Part shown: piece after piece, positions 1 through 9,248 of the stretch | Layout of the letters: every line of letters starts with the position of its first letter | Position numbering within the stretch: position 1 is the first letter of the stretch | Origin: Iris pallida | Lineage: Eukaryota; Streptophyta; Magnoliopsida; Asparagales; Iridaceae | Direction: 5' to 3' | NCBI GenBank assembly: GCA_029216955.1 | Contig: JANAVB010016209.1 | Span: 186,001-250,000, forward strand | Length of the DNA: 64,000 nt | The notes under the pieces: model-generated | Database searches by the model: none | Told to the model about the DNA's origin: nothing | Seen by the model: the letters and a program-made list of their open reading frames with translations, nothing else | Translations under genes and position numbers: made by a program

Positions 1-165
1 TCGGAAAACTAACATGTCATAATTTTCTAAGCCGTGTGTTTTGACATAATCCTCCCAACTCTTTTCTCCGATGTAGTAATGCAAGATTACTACATAGGAG
101 GAAAGAGTTGGGAGGATTATGTCAAAACACACGGTTTAAAAAATTATGACATGTTAGTCTTCCGA
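1..165. repeat. Near-perfect inverted duplication (hairpin) of a B3 gene fragment
   Basis: Arms 1-80 and 86-165 are reverse complements with 5 differences in 80 positions, separated by only 5 bases (81-85). The right arm is the 5' part of the B3-like coding fragment at 85-222; the left arm is the same stretch in antisense. The left arm reaches the first base of the window and may extend further. A transcript across it would fold into a stem of about 80 bp, which is the structure proposed for young MIRNA or hairpin-siRNA loci. Confidence 0.9.
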
Positions 166-222
166 CACCGCGGTAACATGATATTTACATTAAGGGTCTT
201 TGACAAGGTGACATGTTGTGAA
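85..222 (+). pseudogene. B3 DNA-binding domain fragment (REM/B3 family)
   Basis: About 46 codons read as the second half of a B3 domain. Visible are SWEDYVKTHGL (the 'W..F/Y...HGL' strand), a following YDMLVFRHRG block (the 'GD.L.FR..G' hallmark) and FDKVTCCE at the end. No full-length protein surrounds it: the sequence upstream is the antisense arm of the hairpin, and the reading frame downstream of 222 loses similarity. It is a captured or decayed exon piece, probably carried by the CACTA element. B3 proteins are plant transcription factors. The family call rests on motif recognition only. Confidence 0.65.
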
Positions 223-725
223 ACGATATATCCTTATAGTTCTCCTACGGATGTTGAAGAAAATCTCTGTACTTCCTCCGGGTCATGTCGTCGACTGTGC
301 TGCTTCCCTTTCCTCTTCCTGCCTACTTCTTCTCCCCCGACTCTACACTTGAGGTGGATATCATATGTGGCTGAGAGAGTCAAATAAGAAGAATGGAAGT
401 AGGGAGGAGCAGATAGGTCCAGAGCCATGGTGGAGGAGAGGAGAAGGAAGATGCTTGATCAGAACGGAGGAATTGATGGATAGAAGAGAACTAGAAAGCA
501 CTGATCCTTCATGTTGTGAGAACTGTGATGAGAGAGGAAGGAAATGGGGGTCTTTGATTTTTGCGTTCATCATCATTAGAGGGAGCAGCACTGAAAAAGT
601 TGTGACATTGATAGCATGAGAGAGGAAGAGGGGGGATGGAGGGAGGGAAGTGGCTGCATGCCTTTGGCTCACTCGAGCGGTATTTATGCGTCAGATAAAA
701 TAGCAAAAATTCGATTTATCTCCAA

Positions 726-1183
726 GTGTGAGAACGGATGGCTCAGAACACAACCCAAAATTTATTCTAGCATACATTAGTGTGAATCATCTATGTTCTG
801 TACATATGGTGTAGTATATGTTCTTATCGTATCTAGTATCTGAAGGATATAACAGAATCAAGATGAACTCACATAATGTAATACTGAAACATCATCTACT
901 ACTATATAAGATATAGTGATAGGTTGTCGTATCATCATTGCCGAGGGATGAGGGTCGGAGGATAGTTAACTTTATCTACGGCAACATAGTTTCTGCCTCG
1001 CCAGTCGAATGGCTGCATGGACTATGTCCTGATCACCATATCGTACCGTAGATTAATGCAAATGGAGCTGGAGCCAAAATACAAAATACAGAATCCAATC
1101 CCTAGGTTCGCCGAAAATACAAAACACAGTTCTAATTCATATGTGATTTAAGTGTGAGAACGGATGGCTCAGAACACAACCCA
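726..1183. repeat. Direct repeat pair of about 33 bp
   Basis: The same 33-base string, containing GAGAACGGATGGCTCAGAAC, occurs at about 726-758 and 1151-1183. The stretch between 230 and 1780 is otherwise non-coding. The open frames there are short and show no recognisable domain. Confidence 0.7.
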
Positions 1184-1200
1184 ACCGGAGAGGATACTCT

Positions 1201-1324
1201 GAGAGATCCATCTGAGTAGGACGTATACTCTGAGAGATCACCTTTACAAGAATGATATCAGTAGTGGGATTGAGTGTTGGAGGAGATATTATCAGAGTAT
1301 ACGTCCTACTCAGATGGATCTCTC
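1201..1324. repeat. Perfect 33-bp inverted repeat with 58-nt spacer
   Basis: Arms 1201-1233 and 1292-1324 are exact reverse complements. A partial direct repeat of the arm (AGGATACTCTGAGAGATC / CGTATACTCTGAGAGATC) lies at 1191-1239. The structure lies inside the CACTA element and could form a stem-loop in RNA. Nothing coding was recognised in it. Confidence 0.85.
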
Positions 1325-1577
1325 ACCGTTACTATTTTTTTCTGACAGCATGGTGGATGTGCTCCGTCAACAGATTCTTGCTTTGAAGCTAAAACTTTGC
1401 CCCGGAGCTCAAGTGGACATCCTTCGTGTAGAGCTCGAGTGATAGGTTCCTGACAGCATGGTGGTCTCCTTTGTCAAAGTATCCGTGCTCCTGCAGCCAC
1501 GCGCGCGCCACCCCCGTAGTCTCCGTTGCCCCCGCAGCCCACGACGCCCCCGGCAGCCCACGACACCCACGACCACC

Positions 1578-1687
1578 GAGAGAGAGAGAGAGAGAGAGAG
1601 AGATTACCTTTGGGGGAGAGAGAGGAGAGGTCGCTGATTACCACCGTGAGAGAGAGAGAGAGAGAAGAATGAGGTCGTCGACCGCCG

Positions 1688-1741
<54 letters not shown>
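1578..1741. repeat. (GA)n microsatellites
   Basis: Three GA tracts at 1578-1603, about 1647-1664 and 1690-1741, separated by short unique stretches. They produce a spurious Arg/Glu-rich open frame. Confidence 0.95.
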
Positions 1742-1742
<1 letters not shown>

Positions 1743-1789
1743 CTAAAATTTGGGGAGAATGAAAAGTTTTTCCCGTCGTTTCAATTTAA

Positions 1790-2115
1790 GCCTGGGCACT
1801 TTATTTAGCGACGGACCAGCGACGGTTTATATCCGTCGCTAGGCCGTCGCTATTTTTGATACTTGCCGACGGAATATCCGTCGCTACGTAGTCGAAGAAT
1901 TGTCCCGCCATTTCCCTGAACAATTCCCGCCTAATAATCGACTGCATGGTGACGGCTACTTATCCGTCGCTATATCTCCGACGCCCTAGCGACGGATGAG
2001 CGACCTTTTCTCCCCCTTAAAATAAAATAAAAATTATATTGGCTTGTCGTCGGTACTCCGTCGGCTATTTGTCGCAAATCCGTCGCTAATGCCGACGAAA
2101 ATTATCCGTCGCTAA
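1790..2115. repeat. CACTA subterminal repeats (GCGACGG / CCGTCGCT)
   Basis: At least a dozen direct and inverted occurrences of GCGACGG or CCGTCGCT lie within 325 bp of the element end. In this superfamily such repeats are binding sites for the element-encoded TnpA-type protein. Confidence 0.75.
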
Positions 2116-2138
2116 TTTACTGTATTTTGGTAGTGCGT

Positions 2139-3010
2139 GTCCTGCGTGACACGGAGAATGAAGGGAGATGGTGTCCGTTGTGTCGGACACGGGTGATAAT
2201 ATTGTATATGTAAAATCGATCATAATGGAAATGATGGACACCGACACGGTGCACAACACCTTTGTGGAGAGAATTTTTGTGGCATAATTGGTGGATGATT
2301 ACCTCTCCTTATATAGGAGGTGGGAATTTTCAGTTGGATAAGGAATATGATTTATTTAAACCCAATTAGATAATTCAGTTTAAATCAATAAAATCAAATC
2401 TAAATTCAAATTCAATTCTAATTTAAATCTAGATAATCTAAACTCAATTTTAAATATAAATTCTATCTTTAAACTATTTAAATTAAATCCATAAAATTAA
2501 ATCGAGATTTAAAATGGCCACAATAATTTCCAAATATATTTTCCAAAAATACCAATAATAATAATTTCAAAAATAATAAATATCTTTTTGAATAATAAAA
2601 TATTAATATCAATAAATTCAAAAATAGAATTATATATATGAATTCAAATTCATGTACCTCATGTGCAAGGAATATTTGCATAAAATAGTTTTCTAAATTA
2701 CCACTATTAAATAAGCTAGCCTTTTATAAATAAAAGTAATAAGTTTTGGCCATCTTGATACGATACTTTTCACAACTTTAAGTAAAATACGAATACAAAT
2801 AATTATTATATATATATTATTTTGAAACTATAAAAATAGAAAAAAAATTTCTAAAAATATGTACGCTCGCACATATTCGTACTCATCGAGCAATTACGAA
2901 AAATGAAATTTTGCCCGCGACGTACAATGCAACTACGCGACGTATAAATAAAAAATCAGTACCAATTTATAAAAAAAAAGTAAAATTTAGGGATTTTATA
3001 TTTGTTGCAA
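2139..3010 (-). mobile_element. Gypsy-type LTR fragment, divergent relative of the G1 LTR
   Basis: Read on the minus strand, this AT-rich segment follows the same order as the LTR starting at 13803 and 41143. It has a CCCTAAATTTTACT-like start (about 2990), then GTACGTCGCG...TGCTCGATGAGTACGAATATGTGCGAG (about 2865-2945, interrupted matches), an AT-rich stretch, and CCTATATAAGGAGAGG near 2303-2318 as a TATA box. Similarity to the two other copies is clear but patchy, so it is an older or sister-family copy. It is cut at 2135 by the CACTA end. Confidence 0.5.
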
Positions 3011-3389
3011 TAAAATCTCAACGAGTCACCAGTTGACGGCCAAAGAGCGGGTCTTTGTGTGCTGTTGTAGCCACGTGGTCACATGGCCATCTATGCGGCT
3101 CAAGATATCTATCATTATAAATAGCAGGATACTACACCCATGCAAAAGGCTGGCAACCTACAAAGGACAATTTCTTCAAGAGCAAGGATCGTGTCAGATA
3201 GTCCAAGGAGTAAGGCAGAGTTGCTACACCTTTCCGAACCTCTATCGTCACCCCCAGAATCAAAACTAAACAATTGTACTTAGATTATTTCCTAGGATTT
3301 CTTTCTAGGGTTTCCCTTGTACAAATGAGTTTGCAATCAAGTTCAATTCCTCTGTAATTTTTGTTCTTGATATTTAATGGCAAACAGCC
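3011..3389 (+). other. Unassigned LTR-like or promoter fragment with TATA box
   Basis: Contains ATTATAAATAGC at 3114-3125, followed by a leader-like, pyrimidine-containing stretch and T-rich sequence. This resembles the R/U5 part of an LTR or a promoter fragment. No gene was recognised; the open frame here has no known domain. At 3390 the sequence changes to Sirevirus copy A. Confidence 0.3.
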
Positions 3390-5149
3390 TTGTTGTCAGA
3401 AGGGCCCTTTCAGCTTGTACCCAAAGCAATGTTACCATGAATGATATACGTTATAACCGTTATTTATGCTAGGTACTAATATATTTTATGACAATTTTAT
3501 CCAAATTTTCTAACTTTCGACGAAGAAAATTGAAGCGCTCTTCGGCTAGTGGTTTTGTAAAGAAATCAGCTAGCTGATGTTCAGTGTCAATGAATTCTAA
3601 GTTAATAGTGCCGTGCTTTTGATGATCACATAATAAATGATGTCTAATCTCTATATTCTTTGTGCGTGAGTGACATACTGGGTTTTTGGTCAAATTTATT
3701 GCACTAGTGTTATCACAGAAAATAGATATGTGCTTGAATAGTAAGTTATAGTCTTCAAGAGTTTGCTTCATCCATAGAATCTGTGCACAACAACGACCAG
3801 CTACGATGTGCTCAACTTTTGTTATGGATAGTACGACAAAATTCTGCTTCTTGCTAAACCATGAGACTAAAGCCTTTCCTAACAAATGACACGTGCCGCT
3901 GGTACTCTTACGGTTGACTTTGCATCCCGCAAAATCAGCATCGGAATATCCGATTAAGTTAAAGAAAGTGGTTTTGGGATACCACAAGCATACCGTAATC
4001 GTTCCTTTAAGATATCTAAAGATATCCTTAACAGCGGTCATGTGTGATTCTTTAGGATTAGCTTTATATCTAGCACATAAGCAAACGCTAAACATAATAT
4101 AGAAACGACTAGCAGTTAAATACAATTGACTACCAATCATACCTCGATACTTACGTTGATCGACCGGTTTGCCACTTTCATCAGGTTCCAGCTTTGTTGT
4201 AGTAGCCATAAGAGTGCTGATAGGTTTGATGTTGCAAGCTCAAACTTTTTCAGCATGTCCTTTGTATACTTTGACTGACTGATGAAGATGCCTTGCGAGT
4301 ATTATTTGATTTGCAGTCCAAGGAAGTAGTTGAGCTCCCCCATCATGCTCATCTCAAACTCGTTCTGCATACACTTGGTGCAATTATACCCTCCATTAGT
4401 AGATCCAAATATAATATCATCTACATAGATTTGTACTAGCAAAACAGTGTCATCAAGGAATTTTATGAAAAGTGTAGTGTCAATTTTTTCTTTTGAAAAA
4501 CCTTTATCAAGTAAGAAAGTACTAAAGCGTTCATACCATGCTCGAGGAGCTTGTTTCAGGCCATAAAGAGCTTTCTTAAGTTTAAAAATATGGTCGAAAA
4601 ATTTGTGATATTCAAAACCAGGGGGTTGCTTGACAAAAATCTCTTCTTTAATAAAACTATTTAGAAAAGCACTTTTCACATCCACATTAAAAAAGTTTAA
4701 GTTTTGAAAATTTGCAAAGGCACAAAGCATCCGAATTATTCAAGTCGTGCAACAGGAGCATACGTCTCATCGTAGTCGATATTCCTCCTCTTAGTTGTAT
4801 CCTTGAACTACGAGACGAGCCTTAGTTGCGAGTGACCGAACCGTCCTCATTAACTTTGTTACGAAAAACCCATTTGGTACCAATGATTGAATGATCAACA
4901 GGTCTAGGAACAAGTTCCCAAACCTGATTTCGTTCGAATTGGTTGAGTTCTTCTTGTATTGCAGATATCCAAAATTTATCGTTAAAAGCTTCTAAAACAT
5001 TTTTATGTTCAATTTGAGAAATAAAAGCAGTGCTAGCAATAGAATATCATAAAGAAGATCAAGTAGTTACCCCTTTCGATACCTCACCTATTACGAAGAT
5101 TTCTGGATGTGAATGTTTGAATTAGAACTTCTTTGGTAAGCTCTCCAGA
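3390..5149 (-). mobile_element. Sirevirus-type Ty1/copia copy A, block 1 (RT and RNase H part)
   Basis: Collinear with 34550-36310 of the full-length Sirevirus copy B and on the same strand. It begins at 3390 with CCTTGTTGTCAGAAGG, which copy B has at 34551. It is interrupted at 5149 by the giant-LTR gypsy and resumes at 12929 (target duplication CCAGA on both sides). The 3' end of the element, including the env-like gene and the 3' LTR, is missing. Confidence 0.85.
3469..5149 (-). pseudogene. Ty1/copia reverse transcriptase and RNase H, decayed
   Basis: The minus strand encodes the end of the copia polyprotein. The block at 4730-4302 carries RT motifs, including [27 protein letters not shown] and [11 protein letters not shown] (the YVDD catalytic box). 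The block at 4209-3469 carries the C-terminal RT and RNase H region, with SDADFAGCK, a degraded VLSITKVEH (STTEAEY in copy B) and TKNIEIRHH. About 90 bp between the blocks are damaged, and 4740-5149 (the N-terminal RT region) is broken by further stops and frameshifts. Non-functional. It matches the copy B protein closely apart from these lesions. Confidence 0.85.
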
Positions 5150-8100
5150 TGTAACGCCCCAGAACCAGAACACTGGAGAGCGGGGGCGAACATAGCCAGC
5201 TACGTATAATGAAATTGAATCCATCTCACCATACGGTCACGGCTGTCTAGATATATGAGGGTTTAACTACAAGCCATCAGTCTCTTATGGTCAATAACAA
5301 GCCTAGTGTCTCAATCACAAACAAGTAAGTAAATATTACAAGATGTAAGATCACCAAATATACAATAGTAAGGCGTCCCAAACATTATATATTCAGCTGA
5401 TCATGAAGCTAGTCGTTACAAAATGTTAGGACTAGCAAGTGTTTTAGTCATACATGATCAACCCTAGGATCTGTCAATCATGTTACAGCCCGTAGGCAGA
5501 CAGTAAATAAAGGTGCAATACGAGCTAACACGTGCTCGCCGGCTAAATGCCTCAAAAGAATATTTTTACAATAGAGTGGGAGAGCAAAAATAAACCCACT
5601 CGTTGTCCTGGTTACGCCTGGTGGTCACCATTTGGCCGGGAAGTCGATAGATCCTCTGGAGCTGCTCTGGTATCTGGCCATACAAAACCAGCTGGGTCAG
5701 ATCCCAGAAGAGCAAGTGCCACAAAGGAGGCTTCACTTAGGAACTAAAACCAGCAATTAGTACAAGAGTATAAATAAACAATAAGAACTGGAAATATAAA
5801 AAATACCAGGATGATATACGACGAGATAACCATGGAACTATTCAGATAACCAGGTTATAACCCGTAAACCAAACAAGAACCGGGATTGTAACCCTTCATC
5901 TGAACGAAACTTAGTTTTCCACCATTTATCGGCAAGATAATATAAGAAAATCAGGATATGTAACAATCTTGTACAGGATCAAGACAAGACTAAACTGATT
6001 AAACTCCATCCAATATTTTACGGCCAAGCAATAAGTACGGCTAGATACTTTAACTAACTAGGGTTATCACATGCCTAGTTACTAGCAAGATGCAGCGAGA
6101 TTCTTTCACAGCCACAAGCCCTGCAGACCATCCAGGTTACCCAGGTCGAATATTAGTACAATAAGGGTGTAACACATGACAGTGTGCTGGAAATGTGCCC
6201 TACTCGACGGCAGGCTACAGATCCCAAGTGGGGCGCCCAGATAACGGGATTGCCTGTAGCTGGAAAATCTCTTTATGACTACTGAATTATTTTAGTTATT
6301 AGCCTTAGTTCTTTTTAGTAGGTACCCCTGACCGTGGTACTCAGAGGTCCCTATCCTAGACATGATGCAAGACAAATCGGGTTCATTTGTACAAGCACAA
6401 TCGTCCACGGTGTCCAGGTCATTCAATCTCGTCATGTCAGGTTAGCCGTCGTAACAGCATTTCGAGAAATATCATGTCAGGTTTACTTGTCAAGAGTGCG
6501 CCACGGTGGGCCACTATCAAGAATTATTATGTCAAGTTCATCATGTCAAATTTACTGTCAGGAGTGTGCCACTTCGGGCCACCAAGTCATGTCATTTGTC
6601 AAAAGTGGACCACAACGGGTCACAATCGTGTCAGAGAACGCACTTAAAATTAATAGCACAAGCATACAAGTAGTAATTAAATATTACAAGGAGCAAGGAC
6701 CGTGGGGAACTCATGCGGCTCAGGAAAAATTTAGGCCATATGCGGCCAGCAAATAATAGGCCATACAAGAAAGCAATTAAAGCTAATGCACGTGCATGCA
6801 AGCGGCCAAGCAATTGAATAGTGGCCATGTGGCCAACAAATATTTAAGGGCCATATGCGGCCAAAATATTTAAATATTCATGCGCCCAGGAATATGATTA
6901 TTCATGCGGCCAGAAATTGGTCCATGCGGCCATGAAATGAATAGTGGCCATGCGGCCAGGAATATTTGCTAATGCATTGGAGCCTATGCGGCCATACAAA
7001 ATATTTCAAGCAAATATTGCATGCATGCGGCTAGCAAATATTCCATGCGGCCAAGCTAATATACATGCGGCCAGGAATTCCTAGCAAAGTCATGTGGCCA
7101 ACAAATATACATGCGGCCAGGAATTCCTAGCAAAGCCATGCGGCCAACAAATATACATGCGGCCAGAAAATTCCTAGCAAAGCCATGCGGCCAAAAAATA
7201 TACATGCGGCCAGAAAATTCCTAGCAAAGCCATGCGGCCAACAAATATACATGCGGCCAGAAAATTCCTAGCAAAGCCATGCGGCCAACTAATATTCATG
7301 CTAATGCATGCAAATAAGTTGCTAGGCCATGCGGCCATGTGTTCCTAGCAAAGTTATGCGGCCAATTAATATTCATGCGGCTACAAGTGTTGGCCATGCA
7401 AATATACATGTTAATGAATTTCATGCATGCAAATAACTGCATGCTAATGCATGCAATATTATGGCTGATGCATATAATATTATTAAAAAGCACTAATGCA
7501 TGCAATATTATTAAAAAGCACTAATGCTAATGCACCATGTGGCTGGTGCAATTTAGGTGCTAATGCTAATGCATTAATGGCTAATGCATGCAATAGCAAA
7601 GTCCATATGCGGCCAGCCAAGCTGATGGCCACATGCGGCCAAAATATATACATGCGGCCAAGATTATATATGTAAGCATGCGACCAAAAATATATTATAC
7701 ATGCGGCCAACTATGTTGTTCCATGCAAGCACTTAATATATATCCATGCAAGCTACTGCTTGCATATAACCATGCAAGCTAAAAAAATGCAATTAATGCT
7801 AAGGCCAAAGCTAATAATTAATGCTAATGGCAAATATTTAATGCAAGCAAATATTTAATGCTAATGGCCAAAGGCCATGCGGCTCACTTGGCAATATTTA
7901 ATGCTGATGGCCAAAAGGCTCATGCGGCTATGAATGGCTAAGGCCATATGCGGCCAGAAATAACAAATGGCCATGCGGCCAAGAATGGCCTATGCGGCTC
8001 AGGCAAGTTGCATGCAAATGCATGCAAGCTTGCAAGCAACTTAATTAATGCAAGCAACTTAATTAAAAGGCCATGCAACTTAAATGGCCCTGGCCGCATA

Positions 8101-8744
8101 AGCAAGAAAGGCCATGCGGCCAGAGCTAGGAATTGTTCATGCGGCTCAGAGTGCAATTAATGGCTCTCATAGAGAACATGACCCTGGAAAATACCATGGC
8201 CTCCATGCTCCACCAAACAATAATAGGAACCCAAATACAGACTCCCGTAGGTCAAATTTAAACAAAATAGAATTCTCTACGACATGGAACCATCAACTAG
8301 CAAAAATATACAAGTTTGATAGATCAAAACTCCTGAAAGCCAAAAATATCACAAAGCTAGATTTACAAGAAATTAACCACGGAAATGAACAATGCTAAGT
8401 ACTAAAGTGGGTTAGAAACATATGAGGAAGACAATGGAACAATAAAAATGGACTTCCTCCATGAAGCAAGATGCACTTGCCTACACCTTCCTGGTAGGTG
8501 AAGATAAATGGTGGGAAAGAAGAAGAGTAATGAAGAGAGAGAAAGAGGAGTGGGCTAATGAATGGGGATGGTGGTGGTAGGTAGGTGGGTTCTCAACAAA
8601 ATCGAAACAAGCCAAACAAACCGAACCGAACCAAGATAAACCAAGCAAAGAAATGCCCAATAAATCAAGCAGAAAAACATACAAATACGAGTCTAAATAC
8701 GTAGACGTATACCGAGATACGTAATACGAACCACGGGCATTACA
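5150..8744 (-). repeat. LTR of giant-LTR gypsy (3' LTR in element orientation)
   Basis: 3595 bp. Read on the minus strand it runs TGTAATGCCC...CTGGGGCGTTACA. U3 carries the ATGCGGC/RY word array (about 6710-8150). The last 600 bp (5150-5750) are related to U5 of the Tekay-type LTR: both contain GGTTTTG(T/C)ATGGCCAGAT and a CGCTCTCCAG...CTGGTTCTGGG end. Confidence 0.9.
6710..8150. repeat. Dense ATGCGGC(C) and CATGCA (RY) word array in LTR U3
   Basis: By eye there are more than 30 occurrences of ATGCGGC in 1.4 kb, often as CATGCGGCCA, and about 15 of CATGCA or CATGCATG. Most are irregularly spaced; 7051-7290 is organised as an imperfect tandem repeat (unit about 45-55 bp containing ATTCCTAGCAAAG). 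No coding potential. Confidence 0.9.
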
Positions 8745-9248
8745 ACTCTATCCACCTTAAAAGAATTCCGTCCTTGGAATTTAATCAAGAAGCTAGAGAT
8801 TCAAGGACAAGCTATACTAAGCAATCAATCATACAAGCAAAGAATTTGAAGGTATGTGGAAGAGGGAAGACATCCTGCTAGGAACCTCTCTGTCGGTTCT
8901 GAATCTGAGCTGGGGTCAGGGCATACTGCTGGGATCTCTGCTTCTGGAATACTCTGGAGGCTACTCCTGAATGCTGGGCTTGATCCCCAGGTTGCTGCTG
9001 ATCCACGGGAGGTACTCCGCCTTGTTGATCGACAGGTCCAGCAACAATGCCGCTGAAGAAGACGACATAGGAAACAATAAGGAAGGACCAGGATAGATCA
9101 ACGATTACAAGCATGTGATCAGGACAAGAATTTTAGGAATTCAGAGATTACGAACAGAGATCAAGGACGAGTACTGATTGAAACATCTATTCAGTAAACC
9201 CTCACATATCTTGATTTACAAGACCTGTATGGGCCACCACTTAAACCA
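8745..9248 (-). mobile_element. Minimal internal domain of the giant-LTR gypsy
   Basis: On the minus strand it contains a leader starting TGGTTTAAGTGGTGGCCC (9248 downward, in primer-site position), a short gag N-terminal remnant (9114-8878), then directly the 3' untranslated part with CAAGGACGGAATTC and the polypurine tract AAGGTGGATAGAG (8745-8758). Everything from mid-gag through integrase has been deleted. Confidence 0.8.
8878..9114 (-). pseudogene. gag N-terminal remnant
   Basis: A 78-codon open frame whose second half, with VDQQGGVPPVDQQQPGDQ, has the Gln/Pro-rich composition of the gag N terminus in the Tekay-type element at 56939. The frame ends well before any gag core or zinc knuckle. 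A TTCTTCAG sequence just before the Gln-rich part may be a splice acceptor, because the same position in the intact element also has a pyrimidine-rich stretch ending in AG. Confidence 0.5.

Larger units (their letters stand above)
1..2135. mobile_element. CACTA DNA transposon, right part (left end outside window)
   Basis: The segment ends at 2131-2135 in TAGTG, the inverse of the CACTA terminus. Reading inward on the minus strand gives CACTACCAAAATACAG. Just inside the end, 1790-2115 is packed with direct and inverted copies of GCGACGG/CCGTCGCT, the subterminal repeats expected of this superfamily. The 3 bp after the end are CGT, the expected target-duplication length, but the matching left copy cannot be checked. 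No left CACTA terminus with matching repeats was found between 1 and 1780, so the element is inferred to start upstream. No transposase (TnpD/TnpA) reading frame is visible. The element would then include the B3 fragment and the hairpins listed below. Confidence 0.65.

Noticed and set aside
1..387. Full-length gene from the 117-codon frame at 34-387
   Set aside because: Only 85-222 resembles a B3 domain; the upstream part is the antisense arm of the hairpin and the downstream part has no similarity.
1471..1746. Arg/Glu-rich open frame
   Set aside because: It is a translation of (GA)n repeats.
7051..7290. CRISPR-like array of CATGCGGCCA repeats
   Set aside because: The spacing is irregular, the spacers are themselves repetitive, no cas genes are present, and it lies in a plant LTR.
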